Both the position numbers and the translations under genes were made by a program. This document shows, piece by piece, positions 26,326 through 33,645 of a DNA stretch of 51,296 nt. The notes below the pieces were generated by a model. It was not told where the DNA came from, searched no databases, and saw only the letters and a program-made list of their open reading frames with translations. Every line of letters starts with the position of its first letter. Position 1 is the stretch's first letter. The stretch comes from Candidatus Binatus sp. (GTDB taxonomy: Bacteria > Desulfobacterota > Binatia > Binatales > Binataceae). Location of the stretch: NCBI RefSeq assembly GCF_036567905.1, contig NZ_DATCTO010000073.1:1-51296 (forward strand), written 5' to 3'.

Positions 26326-27101
26326 CTGTCGCGCGCTTCAGCGTGCGCGAGCTCGTCCGCAGCCGGTGGATCGCTGCGTATGCGCTGTTTTTCGCGGCCG
26401 CCGAGTGGGCCGCATTCGCGGTCGGCGCGGAGCCCGCGCAAGCGGTCGTGAGCGTGCTCGAACTGACATTGTTCGTCGCACCGCTGGTGAGCATCGTGGT
26501 AGGGCTACTGAGCTTCTACAGCACGCGCGAGTTCGCCGAGCTCTTGCTGAGCCAGCCGATCGCGCGCCCGACGGCGTTTGCGGGCCAATACCTTGGCCTC
26601 TCGTTCTCGTTGGCCGCGTGCCTGGTGCTTGGACTCGGCGTGCCGTTTCTATGGTACAGCCCTTCGGGTGGTGCCGGGCGCGGGATCTTCGCGATGTTGC
26701 TCCTGGCCGGCGTGATGCTCACGTTCGTGTTCGTGGCGCTCGCGTTTGCGGTCGCAGTGCTGACGGAGAATCGCGTGAAGGCGCTTGGCGTGGCGCTCGT
26801 CGGTTGGCTTTTTTTTGCTGTGATTTACGACGGACTGATGCTGATGCTGATCATTGCCTTCCCGGCGGTCCGGCTCGACCGCGTGCTGCTCGGACTCGCG
26901 CTTCTGAATCCGCTCGATGCGGCGCGCCTTTTGATCCTGCTTCAACTCGACGTCGCGGCGCTGATGGGATATACGGGTGCGGTGTTTCAGGAGTTCTTCG
27001 GAAGTGTGGAAGGGATCGCTGTCGCACTCGGTGCGCTCGGTTTATGGATTGCGGCGCCGCTCTGGCTCGGTCTTCGAGCGTACGCGCACCGCGACTTCTG
27101 A
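26319..27101 (+). CDS. nosY: NosY, ABC transporter permease
   Basis: A 260-residue inner-membrane permease with six probable helices, among them WIAAYALFFAAAEWAAFAVG, LFVAPLVSIVVGLLSFYS, LAACLVLGLGVPFLWYS, LLAGVMLTFVFVALAFAVAV and ALGVALVGWLFFAVIYDGLM. The motif YSTREFAELLLSQPIARP between helices is typical of NosY. The GTG at 26319 overlaps the nosF stop, indicating coupled translation. The Nos cluster ends here: no nosL, nosG, nosH or c-type cytochrome gene follows, unlike many clade II clusters. Confidence 0.9.
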   Translation: MLTVARFSVRELVRSRWIAAYALFFAAAEWAAFAVGAEPAQAVVSVLELTLFVAPLVSIVVGLLSFYSTREFAELLLSQPIARPTAFAGQYLGLSFSLAACLVLGLGVPFLWYSPSGGAGRGIFAMLLLAGVMLTFVFVALAFAVAVLTENRVKALGVALVGWLFFAVIYDGLMLMLIIAFPAVRLDRVLLGLALLNPLDAARLLILLQLDVAALMGYTGAVFQEFFGSVEGIAVALGALGLWIAAPLWLGLRAYAHRDF

Positions 27102-27107
27102 GACCCG

Positions 27108-27228
27108 GCGCGGTCGTGCGCCGCGCGTAGCCGACCAGCCCTTCGACCTTGCCCTTGTCGTTGCCCTTGCCCGGCCGTCCGAAGCGGTCGGCGAACAGAT
27201 AGTGCGACTGCAGCTCGCTGAAGACCGA
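27108..27228 (-). pseudogene. IS21-type transposase (IstA) fragment
   Basis: The minus strand encodes about 38 residues, FSELQSHYLFADRFGRPG followed by KGNDKGKVEGLVGYARR, the highly conserved motif of IstA transposases of IS21 elements (FxxxQSHYLFxxxFxRPGKGNDKGxVE). Frames on either side are broken. It is a relic between nosY and the hydrolase fragment. Confidence 0.8.
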
Positions 27229-27293
27229 TCGACAAAAAAGCGACTCGACCTATCAGCCGCATGATGCGCAGGCCTTTCGTCCCGTCATGTACG

Positions 27294-27758
27294 TTACGGC
27301 TTCAGATGCTCGGAGAACCAGTCGCGGGCCATCTTCGTGGCCTCCCGGTAATTTTTCTCGTAGATGTCGTAATGGCTTCCGGGAAACACGTGATACTTCA
27401 CGATCGTGGTTCGTGGTATCGCATTTTTCGCAGCCAGGCCTGAATTCTCGCGGCCGCCGTATTCTTCCTGTTCCTGATCGATGATCAATGTTGGCACTCG
27501 TATGTTGGCCGCCGCGACGCGCGGAAGATAACGCCACATCGTCCTGAAGTCTCCGGTACCCTTGAGCGACTCGGGCTGTTCCTTGGGGCGCGGGAGTGCA
27601 TCGATCTCCCCGCGAGCCATCGCGCTGGCCAGCTTCTGCACCAGCGGCGCAGGTGCCGCGAATCCGCTCTTGTCCGGCGCCGGTCCCGTGCCGGGAACCT
27701 GGCTGACGACTGCCTTGATACGTGGATCGTGTCCCGCCACGTAGAGGACATGACCGCC
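27294..27758 (-). pseudogene. Alpha/beta hydrolase, C-terminal half cut by an IS
   Basis: About 154 residues of an alpha/beta hydrolase of the dienelactone hydrolase/acyl-peptidase-like group: GGHVLYVAGHDPRIKAVVSQ, PTLIIDQEQEEYGG with the catalytic Asp/Glu strand, and YHVFPGSHYDIYEKNYREA with the catalytic His region. The frame begins exactly at the IS terminus (27759), just after where the nucleophile elbow GxSxGG would be, so the catalytic Ser and the whole N-terminal half are missing. The N-terminal half is not found beyond the other IS end, so insertion was followed by a deletion. Confidence 0.75.
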
Positions 27759-28974
27759 TGTCCTCCGCAAAAATTGTCGGCGGGACTTGAAACGGGCTAA
27801 ATTGCGACCGATTCAAAGGGAGGAGATTGAGAACCGAGGGCATCGGTCCATGATGAAATCCTGCCTGCTTTGGCTGAACCTGATTGCCGATTTGCTCCGC
27901 TTTTTGATTTTCAGTTTACGATCCGAAAGCTCGCTCGCGGCCGAGAATCTCTTCCTGCGCAAACAGCTCGCGTTCTACCAAGAGCGCAGAACCAAGCCCC
28001 GACGGACCTCCCATTCAACGCGCTTGACCCTCGTGTGGCTCAGGCCGCTGGTTCGATTGGCGAAGCGCGTTAACGGTCGTGACGCCCAAAACCTTCATCG
28101 GTTGGCACCGCAAAGACTTCCAGCTGTTCTGGCGTAGGCAATGCCAATCTGGCCGGCCACGGATTCCGCCGGAGCTCCAACATCTGATCCGTAAGATGGC
28201 TCGCGAGAATCCTTCGTGGGGCGAGGAGCGAATCGCAAACGAGCTGCTGCTGAAACTCGGCCTGCGCGTATCGCCGCGCACGATCCGGAAGTATCTGCCA
28301 AAGTTGCCGGCCGCACCAGGCGGCAACCCGCGCCGCGACCAGCGTTGGTCAACCTTTCTCAAGAATCACGCCGAGGCCATCATCGCCTGTGACTTCTGCG
28401 TCGTCGCAACCGCCACTTTCCGTATTCTTTACGTGCTCGTGATCATGGAACATGCGTCACGCCGAATTGTTCACATTAACGTGACGTCCCATCCGACCGC
28501 AGCCTGGACCGTCCAACAGCTGCGTGAGGCTGTCTCTTCGGACCACACGTACCGTTTTATCCTCCATGACCGCGACGCGATCTTCTCCACCGGCTGCGAT
28601 GCTTCGCTAACGCGCCTGGGCCTTGCAGTCATCGAAACACCTGTTCGGAGCCCAAAGGCGAATTCGCTCTGCGAAAGGCTCATCGGGACCCTCCGGCGTG
28701 AATGTCTGGATTGGATTATCCCCTTGACCGAGGAGCATCTTCGAAAAACCCTGCGCTCCTGGCTAGCGCATTACAATCGAGGCCGACCTCACTCTTCTTT
28801 GGGCCCCGGCCTGCCCCATCCTCCCCTAAATCTCCCCGTGCATGTGCAACGTCAGAGGCATCGTTTCGACCGATCAAGCCGAGTTGTGGCGCGTCCTGTA
28901 TTGAACGGACTTCACCACGAGTACAACCTCTTGGCCCGCGCTGCATGAGTGTCGTCGAGTTTTTGCGGACCACA
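27759..28974 (+). mobile_element. Nearly complete integrase-type IS (1.2 kb)
   Basis: The left terminal repeat TGTCCTCCGCAAAAATTG at 27759 pairs with the right end, which in reverse complement reads TGTGGTCCGCAAAAACTCG, closing at 28974. Inside is one transposase split by a frameshift (next entry). A second copy of only the left 69 bp occurs at 8581-8649. No clear target-site duplication is seen at the two flanks, consistent with a deletion next to the element. Confidence 0.8.
27850..28948 (+). pseudogene. Frameshifted integrase-core transposase of the 27.8-kb IS
   Basis: The first part starts at ATG 27850 (MMKSCLLWLNLIADLLRF, LAAENLFLRKQLAFYQER) and runs to about 28045. The continuation lies in another frame: GRWFDWRSALTVV, then TPKTFIGWHRKDFQLFWRRQ. 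One extra G in CTCAGGCCGCTGG near 28041-28046 explains the shift. The C-terminal part is intact and has the DDE catalytic core: IIACDFCVV with Asp, FILHDRDAIF with Asp, and NSLCERLIGTLRREC with Glu, ending GLHHEYNLLARAA. A programmed frameshift is unlikely, because the family normally has one frame and no slippery run is visible. Confidence 0.8.
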
Positions 28975-29420
28975 GACGAGACGGAACCGTTCGAGTCGTG
29001 CTGACGAAGGTGTTTCCTTACGGGTCCGGATATATGCAGACTATCGCCGGACGCCGAAAAAGACTCCGCGAGACACTGACGCGATTCCTGGCCGAGCGCG
29101 GCTGGCGCGAAGTACGCAGGGACGTGTACTCGAGAGAGGTCCGGGAGTAAGTGTTTATGGTCGATTTCTCAACTCCCGGTCGTCCTAGTTTCGCGGGGCG
29201 GATCAACCACGGATCAGACTCTACTTATGATTGGCTGGAAATTGGGGTGCAGGGCAACGTCAATCAAGCAATTCCTGCTGGCGAGACAAGGCAATCCCGC
29301 GCTTCACGGCGCGCTTAGCTCCAGGCCGGCGCGAAAAAAGAAGGCCCCTGGCCCCGTCCGCGATGAGATGAAACGTGAATGCGCGAGGCGGGGGCCGCGG
29401 CGGGTCTGAAAGGTCGCTCC
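28975..29420. other. Intergenic region right of the IS
   Basis: A GTG-started 50-codon frame at 28998-29150 on the plus strand (RRKRLRETLTRFLAERGW) looks protein-like but matches nothing I recognise; it may be the C-terminus of a gene destroyed by the IS. Repeat C copy 3 lies at 29159-29205. Near 29330-29360 a GC-rich hairpin followed, on the minus strand, by a TTTTTT run could end the haemoglobin transcript. Confidence 0.35.
29159..29205 (+). repeat. Repeat C, copy 3 (47 bp)
   Basis: Starts GGTCGATTTCTCAACTCCCG, continues GTCGTCCTAGTTTCGCGGGG and ends CGGATCA. It matches 11834-11880 (inverted) with two changes, and its last 21 bp match 10845-10865 exactly. Probably an end of an unrecognised mobile element. 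Confidence 0.65.
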
Positions 29421-29801
29421 TCAAAGCTCGATGATGTCCGACTTGGTGCTTTCGATGAATGCGAGCACCTCCGCGCACTCCTGCTGAGGAACCTGGAACG
29501 AATTCAGGGTAGCGTGCAGGTGGCCGAGGAAGGCTCGCCAGTCCGTCTCGCTAATTTGCATGCCCTTATGTGAAAGGTTCATGGCACGACCGGTGTAGTA
29601 CATGGGACCTCCAGCGGAAGCGCACAAGAAATCGATCAGCAGTTGCTTCTCGCGAGCGACGCCGTCATCGCCGCGATTCTTCCAAAAGCGCGCTAGTAAT
29701 TTGTCCGCCGCAAGGCGCGACAATAGGTCGTTGGCCACAGCACAAATGGCATCGTAGCCGCCCAATCTCTCGTACAAGGATTTCGGATTTGTGTTGCTCA
29801 T
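29421..29801 (-). CDS. Group I truncated haemoglobin
   Basis: A 126-residue globin. The ATG at 29801 follows GGGAGAG with good spacing, so the longer frame from 29843 is not used. Group I landmarks: KSLYERLGGYDAICAVANDL at the N-terminus, the FWKNRG region after helix C/E, and MYYTGRAMNLSHKGMQI with the proximal heme-ligand His78. Truncated haemoglobins bind O2 and NO and often detoxify NO by dioxygenation. Its position beside the NirK/Nor operon supports an NO-protective role. There is no membrane segment; it is cytoplasmic. Confidence 0.9.
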   Translation of the reverse strand: MSNTNPKSLYERLGGYDAICAVANDLLSRLAADKLLARFWKNRGDDGVAREKQLLIDFLCASAGGPMYYTGRAMNLSHKGMQISETDWRAFLGHLHATLNSFQVPQQECAEVLAFIESTKSDIIEL

Positions 29802-30038
29802 AGCATTCTCTCCCATCTTAAATCGGTCACGAACTTGATCCATCCGTAGGGTGACCCTTGAAGACCTTCCGGACGAAGCGCGCCTTAAGATGCTAGCGAA
29901 GGAGTTGGGATCGTGAAAACCAAATCTCCTGGACGTCGGCGTAGAAAAAGATGGCCGACCCGCCGTTGATCGCGCCCGGCGCCCATCAGGAACCGTCGCG
30001 GAGTCTCGGCCTTCGCCGGGATAGCGGCGCGAAACCGG

Positions 30039-31259
30039 TCAGTGCAAGACCGGCGGGCCTGCCTCGAGGCCGCTGACGTTCAGCAACGCGGCGATATCGG
30101 CCTGGTAGGGAAAAGTGCCCGGCGTGTAGGCGCATAGAGGATCGTCGCCGAGCGGGTCCCCGCTGGTCGCGAAGGCCCGCGATCGCGATCCACCACAGAC
30201 TGCCGCAAACTCGCACACGCGGCATCGACCAGTGAGCCGCGCCGTGTCGCGCAGGTCGTTGAAAAGCGGGCTTTTGCGATAGATCTCGGTCAGCGTCTGG
30301 ACCCGGACGTTGCCTGCGGGGATCGGCATAAATCCGCTCGGATGGACCGTGCCGACATGCGAGACGAAGACAAAGCCGCGCCCGGCGTTGATATCCATTG
30401 GGCTGCGGCGCTCGTGGCCCTGCGACGGCCACGGCTCGAGCGCCACGCGCAATTTCCGATACGTGGGTCCGAGCCGGATGCTGCTCTCGGGCGCGATACC
30501 GCGACGTTCCAGGATCGTGCGTTCGAGGACCACGCGCCGGAAATGGTGGCCCTCGGTAGTCTTGGTCGCGATCGCGTTGCCGACGTCGTACAGGAAATTC
30601 ATCACGTCTTCGCACTCATCGGCGGAGAGCTGTTCGAGCGCTGCGCCGCGTCCGACCGGGACCAGCATGAAGCCGCTCCAGACCATCGCGCCGCGTTCGC
30701 GCACGATATGGGCCATGCGCGGCAGATCAAACAAGTTCAGCCGCGAAACGGTCGTGTTGATCTGGACTTTGATCCCCAACTCACGCGCCGTCTCCCACGC
30801 CGCCATCGTGCGCTCGAAGACACCGTTGATTCCGCGAAACGCGTCGTGAATCTCGGGACATGAGCCGTCCACGCTCAGCGACAGCGCCTTTAGCCCCGCG
30901 GCCTTGAGTTCGGTAATCACCTCGCGGGTGAGCAGCGGTGTCGCGGAGGGGGAAAACGCGACCGGAAGATGGCGACTGGCGGCGTAGGCGACCAGTTCAG
31001 CCAGGTCGGGGCGCTTCATTGGGTCTCCGCCGGTCATCACGAACAACGGCGGCGGCGCACCGAACGAGGCGACTTCGTCGATCAGCGATCGCGCCTCGCG
31101 CGTGTTGAGCTCAAGGGGATTGTGCAGCGGCTGGGCCTCGGCGCGGCAATGCTTGCATGCGAGATCGCACGCGCGGGTCATCTCCCAAATCACGATAAAG
31201 GGGCGCTGCCCCACGTCGATCCTAGGATGTCTTACGCTGGGCGGACCATGCGGTGTCAC
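30039..31259 (-). CDS. Radical SAM/SPASM protein of the nitrite/NO operon
   Basis: A 406-residue protein. Residues 21-38, FIVIWEMTRACDLACKHC, hold the CxxxCxxC motif (Cys31, 35, 38) that binds the SAM-activating [4Fe-4S] cluster; MTGGDPMKRPDL is the GGE-like SAM-binding motif. A C-terminal SPASM-type region (about 340-385) has TGRCRVCEFAAVCGGSRSRA and DDPLCAYTPG, enough Cys for an auxiliary cluster. This architecture is shared by NirJ/AhbD heme-modifying enzymes and by peptide-maturing enzymes. NirK needs no heme d1, so a heme role would have to serve another protein. The GTG start at 31257-31259 overlaps the stop of a 48-residue ORF, so both are co-translated. Confidence 0.8.
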   Translation of the reverse strand: MTPHGPPSVRHPRIDVGQRPFIVIWEMTRACDLACKHCRAEAQPLHNPLELNTREARSLIDEVASFGAPPPLFVMTGGDPMKRPDLAELVAYAASRHLPVAFSPSATPLLTREVITELKAAGLKALSLSVDGSCPEIHDAFRGINGVFERTMAAWETARELGIKVQINTTVSRLNLFDLPRMAHIVRERGAMVWSGFMLVPVGRGAALEQLSADECEDVMNFLYDVGNAIATKTTEGHHFRRVVLERTILERRGIAPESSIRLGPTYRKLRVALEPWPSQGHERRSPMDINAGRGFVFVSHVGTVHPSGFMPIPAGNVRVQTLTEIYRKSPLFNDLRDTARLTGRCRVCEFAAVCGGSRSRAFATSGDPLGDDPLCAYTPGTFPYQADIAALLNVSGLEAGPPVLH

Positions 31260-31402
31260 GTCCGAACTCCTTTTTCATCGCGCGTCCGCGATGGCCGTTG
31301 GTAAAGCCCGACGTGGCGGGCGACGATGAGATACTTCCTGAAGAGCCGATTGGTCTCTTCCTCGTGTTCGCTGACCGTCTCTTTGCCGCCCGGATCAGCC
31401 AT
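31256..31402 (-). CDS. 48-residue ORF coupled to the radical SAM gene
   Basis: A short gene with ATG at 31402 (another ATG directly before) and the ribosome binding site GGGAG at 31410-31414. The product is charged and helical: MADPGGKETVSEHEEETN, then RLFRKYLIVARHVGLYQRP and a basic tail. No signal peptide, no Cys. Its TGA (31256-31258) overlaps the GTG start of the radical SAM protein. It could be a small partner or a substrate peptide of that enzyme; similarity to known RiPP precursors is not evident. Confidence 0.5.
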   Translation of the reverse strand: MADPGGKETVSEHEEETNRLFRKYLIVARHVGLYQRPSRTRDEKGVRT

Positions 31403-31601
31403 CATGATTCTCCCGGCCTGCACATCAGCCCGTCCGCTGGCTTAGACTATTGCGAGTGGCCTGCTCCCCAATTCCCAACGCCGTCCAGTACCCGAGCACC
31501 CATCCGGCGGCGAAGACGGCCATAAAATAAAGAGCACCTGCTCACTATTCGCATTTGAGATTTGGTAAGTTCTGCGAAAACCTTGAATTGCTCTGCCCGA
31601 A

Positions 31602-32114
31602 TCAGGAGTCGAGCAGCGCGGCATCGAAGCCGGCGCGAGCGAGTGCGCGGCGCGCAGCCGATTCGACCTTAGGGCCGTCGACATGGGCCGCCGCAGGCAC
31701 TTCCGGCGCGGCGCGGAGGCATCTCACGAGCGCTTCGGACTCGGTGTCAGCTATACGGTCGCACTCCGCGTAAACACCGTCAGGCCCCTCTTCGATTCGA
31801 TTGTGTGTCGCCAGCACCGTCTTGAGCGCTCGCAAGACCGCGCCTCGTGGCATGGGCACTAGCAGCGCCGCGATGGCACCGTGATCCAACCGCAGCTTGG
31901 CTGCGATCGCGAGTGGTTCGCCGCATCGAAGCCGTTGCATCGCAGGGAGAAGAATCTTCTCCTCCATGCCGATGTGCTTCAGAAGCCCCCGGCGGAACTC
32001 GCCAAACGCCTTCATATCGATATTCTCGAGATCGCGGCCCGCGCGAGCGAGCAATTGATCGAGGCGCGCGTGATCGCGTTCGAGAAAGCTGCGGATTGTC
32101 TCTCCGTCCGTCAT
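31602..32114 (-). CDS. Hemerythrin HHE-domain protein
   Basis: A 170-residue cytosolic protein with a four-helix hemerythrin fold. Candidate di-iron ligands are His15 (FLERDHARLD), His47 and Glu51/52 (RGLLKHIGMEEKILLPAM), His78 (KLRLDHGAIAALL) and His104 with Glu108/109 (LATHNRIEEGPDGVY), the H-HxxxE-H-HxxxE pattern of HHE domains. Such proteins bind O2 or NO or help repair nitrosylated iron centres (compare YtfE/RIC). It lies 18 nt downstream of nirK in the same operon, supporting an NO-related role. Confidence 0.85.
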   Translation of the reverse strand: MTDGETIRSFLERDHARLDQLLARAGRDLENIDMKAFGEFRRGLLKHIGMEEKILLPAMQRLRCGEPLAIAAKLRLDHGAIAALLVPMPRGAVLRALKTVLATHNRIEEGPDGVYAECDRIADTESEALVRCLRAAPEVPAAAHVDGPKVESAARRALARAGFDAALLDS

Positions 32115-32132
32115 CGAATTCCGTGGCGACAG

Positions 32133-33008
32133 TCAGGGAAGGGCGTGGAAGATGCCGATCGCACCCTTGTATGCACGTGCGATGGCGTGATCCAGGAAGG
32201 GGTAGTCGCCCGCTTCATGGACGGTGAACTCGAAGACGGCGCCATCGCCGGGGCCCACCTCAAAACTCTGCACCCCGTGGAATGCGTTGGCGGGGTTTCC
32301 GCTTCGATAGACCGTGGTGAACACGGTGCCGACAACGTGAAAGGTAGAGGTGCGGTTCGGGCCTATGTTTACGAAGAAGATGCGCACCGGCTGGCCGACT
32401 TTTATCTGGATCGGGTGGTCGGCGTATTGTTCGATGACACCGTTGAACACCACGAAATCAGGGCGCTCATCCATCATCCGCTTGCTGTCGCCAGAGACCA
32501 TCCCGTTCTTGTCCGGATCGCCATAGAATTCGCCCTGCTCGAGCGTCACTTCCTGGGCCTTGGACCATCCGCCCTTGGGATCCACGATCATCATCCCATA
32601 CATTCCGTTGGCGATATGGGTGACCATCGGCGGCGCGCTGCAATGGTACGCGAAGACGCCGGGAACGTTCGCCACGAAGTCGTAGCTGAGGTCGGTTTTC
32701 CCCGGGATCGGAGCGAAATGCTTGCTCGGCGCAATCGCCGCGGCATGAATATCGATGCCGTGGGCGATCTCCATATCATTGACGAGATGGATGTGGACCT
32801 TGTCGCCTTGTCGAACCCGTAACACCGGTCCCGGCACAGTGCCGCCGTAGGTCCAGGCGTCGTACTTCAGTCCTGCGCCGATATCGACGGTTTTTTCCTC
32901 AACCGGGATCGTGAAATTGCGTTGCTCCGCGAGCGCCAACGACGCTGTCAGCAAGCTTCCCGCGATCGCCGCTACGGCCAGCCCGGCGCCGCTGTGGTGT
33001 TTGATCAT
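32133..33008 (-). CDS. nirK: Copper nitrite reductase
   Basis: A 291-residue periplasmic enzyme reducing nitrite to NO. A signal peptide (VAAIAGSLLTASLALA) is followed by two cupredoxin domains. The type 1 site is formed by His83, Cys123, His131 and Met136 (AYHCSAPPMVTHIANGMYG). Type 2 ligands are His88, His122 and His274 (FLDHAIARAYKGA). Catalytic Asp86 (HGIDIH) and His224 (STFHVVG) are present, so the enzyme should be active. Its length and spacing resemble short AniA-like NirK proteins without a cytochrome or cupredoxin extension. The ATG overlaps the stop of the membrane-protein gene upstream (ATGA), placing it in the norCB operon. Confidence 0.93.
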   Translation of the reverse strand: MIKHHSGAGLAVAAIAGSLLTASLALAEQRNFTIPVEEKTVDIGAGLKYDAWTYGGTVPGPVLRVRQGDKVHIHLVNDMEIAHGIDIHAAAIAPSKHFAPIPGKTDLSYDFVANVPGVFAYHCSAPPMVTHIANGMYGMMIVDPKGGWSKAQEVTLEQGEFYGDPDKNGMVSGDSKRMMDERPDFVVFNGVIEQYADHPIQIKVGQPVRIFFVNIGPNRTSTFHVVGTVFTTVYRSGNPANAFHGVQSFEVGPGDGAVFEFTVHEAGDYPFLDHAIARAYKGAIGIFHALP

Positions 33009-33352
33009 GATTCGCCGGTATCGGACGATGTTCGCGGTCCGCGATAGAGCGCCGACCACAGCGCCATCAGTCCGGCGATGTTTGCGCTCCAGAACACCAC
33101 CCAGAATGTAGTCTCGGAAGATGCCGATGACAGTCCGGACACGATCAGCATCAGAATCGCGACGCCGGCGGCCGCGACGGCGATGCCGGGCCATTTCAGA
33201 TAGTCGGCCCGATTCGCGAGGACTCCCAGCACTGCGAGCGCTATGCCGGCGACGAGCAGGAGCCCGTGTTGCGAGTCGAGCAGCGGCTGGTCGAGCACCG
33301 TCACGCATACCAGCACGATCGCGATCAGCGCGCTGATGAGGTCGGGTATCAT
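33005..33352 (-). CDS. Small integral membrane protein between norB and nirK (115 aa)
   Basis: Four hydrophobic helices fill this protein: ISALIAIVLVCVTVLD, LLLVAGIALAVLGVLAN, WPGIAVAAAGVAILMLIVSG and FWVVFWSANIAGLMALWSAL. No charged motif or cofactor site is visible and no family is recognised. The ATG at 33352 overlaps the stop of the preceding gene, and its own stop overlaps the nirK start, so it is embedded in the coupled norCB-nirK operon. A helper in assembly or electron delivery for the NO reductase is possible. Confidence 0.7.
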   Translation of the reverse strand: MIPDLISALIAIVLVCVTVLDQPLLDSQHGLLLVAGIALAVLGVLANRADYLKWPGIAVAAAGVAILMLIVSGLSSASSETTFWVVFWSANIAGLMALWSALYRGPRTSSDTGES

Positions 33353-33645
33353 CGAATCCTCTCCTCTCGATGAAGCCGCGCGAGGTAGCGCCAGGTGACC
33401 GGCGGAATCATCAGGTAGATTGCGCAACTCACCGCCACCAGCACTTTCCATCCGAAATGCAGCGGCGTGAACGCGACCAGCGCAAATGCGATCAGGCACA
33501 GCCCCATGTAACTCAAATGGCCGCCCGTTCGGATCATCTTGTGATCCGAGATCTGCGCCGCGCAGTACAGCAGACCGTACGCGCCCGCGGCGGTGACGAA
33601 GGCGCCCAGCAGCAGCGCGGTGGCAAGCATCTGGGCGGGCGTCAT
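33349..33645 (-). CDS. Small integral membrane protein after norB (98 aa)
   Basis: Three hydrophobic helices: MLATALLLGAFVTAAGAYGL, YMGLCLIAFALVAFTPL and VLVAVSCAIYLMIPPVTW, with a short basic C-terminus (RYLARLHREERIR). The ATG at 33645 overlaps the norB stop (TGA 33642-33644), and its own stop overlaps the next gene. No family recognised; small membrane proteins of unknown function are common next to norCB. Expected in the inner membrane, perhaps an accessory to the NO reductase. Confidence 0.7.
   Translation of the reverse strand: MTPAQMLATALLLGAFVTAAGAYGLLYCAAQISDHKMIRTGGHLSYMGLCLIAFALVAFTPLHFGWKVLVAVSCAIYLMIPPVTWRYLARLHREERIR

Noticed and set aside
29802..29900. NsrR half-sites upstream of the truncated haemoglobin (CATCTTAAA, TTAAGATGC)
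   Set aside because: The two half-sites are about 70 bp apart and do not form a palindrome.
29895..29990. Minus-strand stretch encoding WAPGAINGGSAIFFYADVQ
   Set aside because: Protein-like to the eye but short, without start, stop context or a family match; not annotated.
31433..31533. 32-codon minus-strand ORF with a hydrophobic start (MAVFAAGWVLGYWTALGIG)
   Set aside because: Could be a tiny membrane protein of the nirK operon, but the ribosome binding site is weak and nothing is recognised.
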